DNA of 64,000 nucleotides from Lumbricus terrestris (lineage: Eukaryota > Annelida > Clitellata > Crassiclitellata > Lumbricidae), in NCBI GenBank assembly GCA_949752735.1, contig OX457042.1, positions 23,922,875 through 23,986,874 of the forward strand. Reading direction: 5' to 3'. Below the pieces are notes generated by a model. It was not told the DNA's origin. It saw nothing but the letters and a program-made list of their open reading frames with translations, and searched no databases. Of the stretch, positions 63,011 to 64,000 are shown in pieces; within the stretch, counting starts at the first letter, position 1, and the number at the start of each line of letters is the position of its first letter. A program made the translations under genes and the position numbers.

Positions 63011-64000
63011 TGACGAACGATGCCGATATAACCATAACCATCAATTTATTGAGGAAAAAATATACAAAATAACATTGCATCAAATTAAACAAGTAATCTC
63101 TTGGTCATAAAAATGAACCCAGAAGGGACTACAGCGTCCCGCTGGTTAGGGCCACCTATGTACATTTTCTGATGCTAGACATGTCAACAACCTAAAAGTG
63201 CACAGCAAGCTTAAAGAGTGGATGGCTAATGAGTGCAATTTTCATGACCCAATCAAATCTGACAAAGCCACAGTAAATTCTGATCTGACATTGTTCAAGT
63301 TGCAAATGAAGCAAGTCAGTTCAAAGATTTAATCTATTTAACCATCAGCATTAACGTTAGTCATGCAATAAACTCAGTTCAATGACCCGATCAACTGGAT
63401 CAATAAATAGCTAGGAATAGCTTCCACGTATTGCTGCACACAATGAATACAGAATAGGTGCCATCAAAATTTGGTCAATGATTCTGCAATAAAGAATTTC
63501 TGTTTAAAATATATTAATCGCTTATAAATAGCAACCAGAGAATTCTGATCAACTGCAAACATACAAACTGACATACAGCGCATATTAAAATGCTAATAGG
63601 AATTCCTTCCAATATTTGTTCAAGTTTGTCAATAGACATAGTTGTTGCTCTATCAGAAAAAAATAAGGGCCCATCAATGATTCTATGATGAAAACTTAAA
63701 TTTGAGATCTTATAATTATATATAGCTGAAGGATGAATCACTGCACTTAGTGATCAGAGGATCAGAGAAAAGTTAGAAAACTGACAGAGAAAAAGTAAAG
63801 GTGTAAACAGTTGGTATGGTCAAGAACTTGGTCTGACTCAGAAGGTGCAGGGTACCGGTATACATCTTAGAGAGTGATGTGGGGAAGACAATCATGTTCC
63901 CTTATCCTCGCCCGCAATTTCTTCCCCATCCCCACCTGTCCACAACATATTTCTGTTCACATTTCCAAAGATTTTCTTTAAAGCCACACCCTATCCCTGC
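63011..64000. other. 5' flank or 5' intron of SLC4A11
   Basis: No exon, promoter element or repeat could be supported here. Confidence 0.4.

Overview
The window is animal nuclear DNA. Genes are split by GT-AG introns and carried on long, AT-rich, repeat-filled sequence, with many microsatellites, hAT-type MITEs, tRNA-derived SINEs and non-LTR retrotransposon debris. The repeat content and the invertebrate-like protein divergence suggest a marine invertebrate, possibly a deuterostome such as an echinoderm; the species cannot be fixed from sequence alone.

Two protein-coding genes can be assembled exon by exon, both on the minus strand. (1) Positions 3674-9742 hold a four-exon gene for a 1,224-residue, highly charged Ser/Arg-rich protein of unknown identity, probably nuclear, with a candidate non-coding first exon ending at 10262. 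(2) Positions 17578-62668 hold an SLC4A11 (BTR1/NaBC1-type bicarbonate-transporter superfamily) orthologue. I placed 18 coding exons whose splice phases all agree and whose summed coding length is 3,309 nt, giving 1,102 residues plus a stop. Exon 1 adds an unusual Ser-rich N-terminal region of 311 residues. A probable 5' UTR segment and its splice acceptor lie at 62669-62722.

The rest is intron and intergenic sequence. 1-3.7 kb: microsatellites, a hAT MITE, a SINE and a LINE-like 3' end. 10.3-17.5 kb: intergenic, with two hAT elements carrying perfect 8-bp target-site duplications and a 22-bp minisatellite. The SLC4A11 introns hold a 552-bp and a 178-bp hAT MITE, a TTAA-flanked element carrying a 20-bp palindrome, an antisense 5'-truncated LINE with an intact reverse-transcriptase reading frame (33.1-35.1 kb), many LINE 3' remnants, two full-length SINEs in introns 10 and 16 and one in intron 1, a decayed copy of a dispersed protein family (59.8-61.3 kb), and one orphan 231-nt exon-like block (45.5 kb) that does not fit SLC4A11.

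The most interesting points are: the complete SLC4A11 model with its new N-terminus; the unidentified exon at 45.5 kb; at least six hAT-type insertions recognised by exact 8-bp duplications, one of only 57 bp and one inserted into another transposon; SINEs whose 3' ends match a resident LINE; and a covarying hairpin in two LINE 3' UTRs. No CRISPR array, operon or prokaryotic feature is present.
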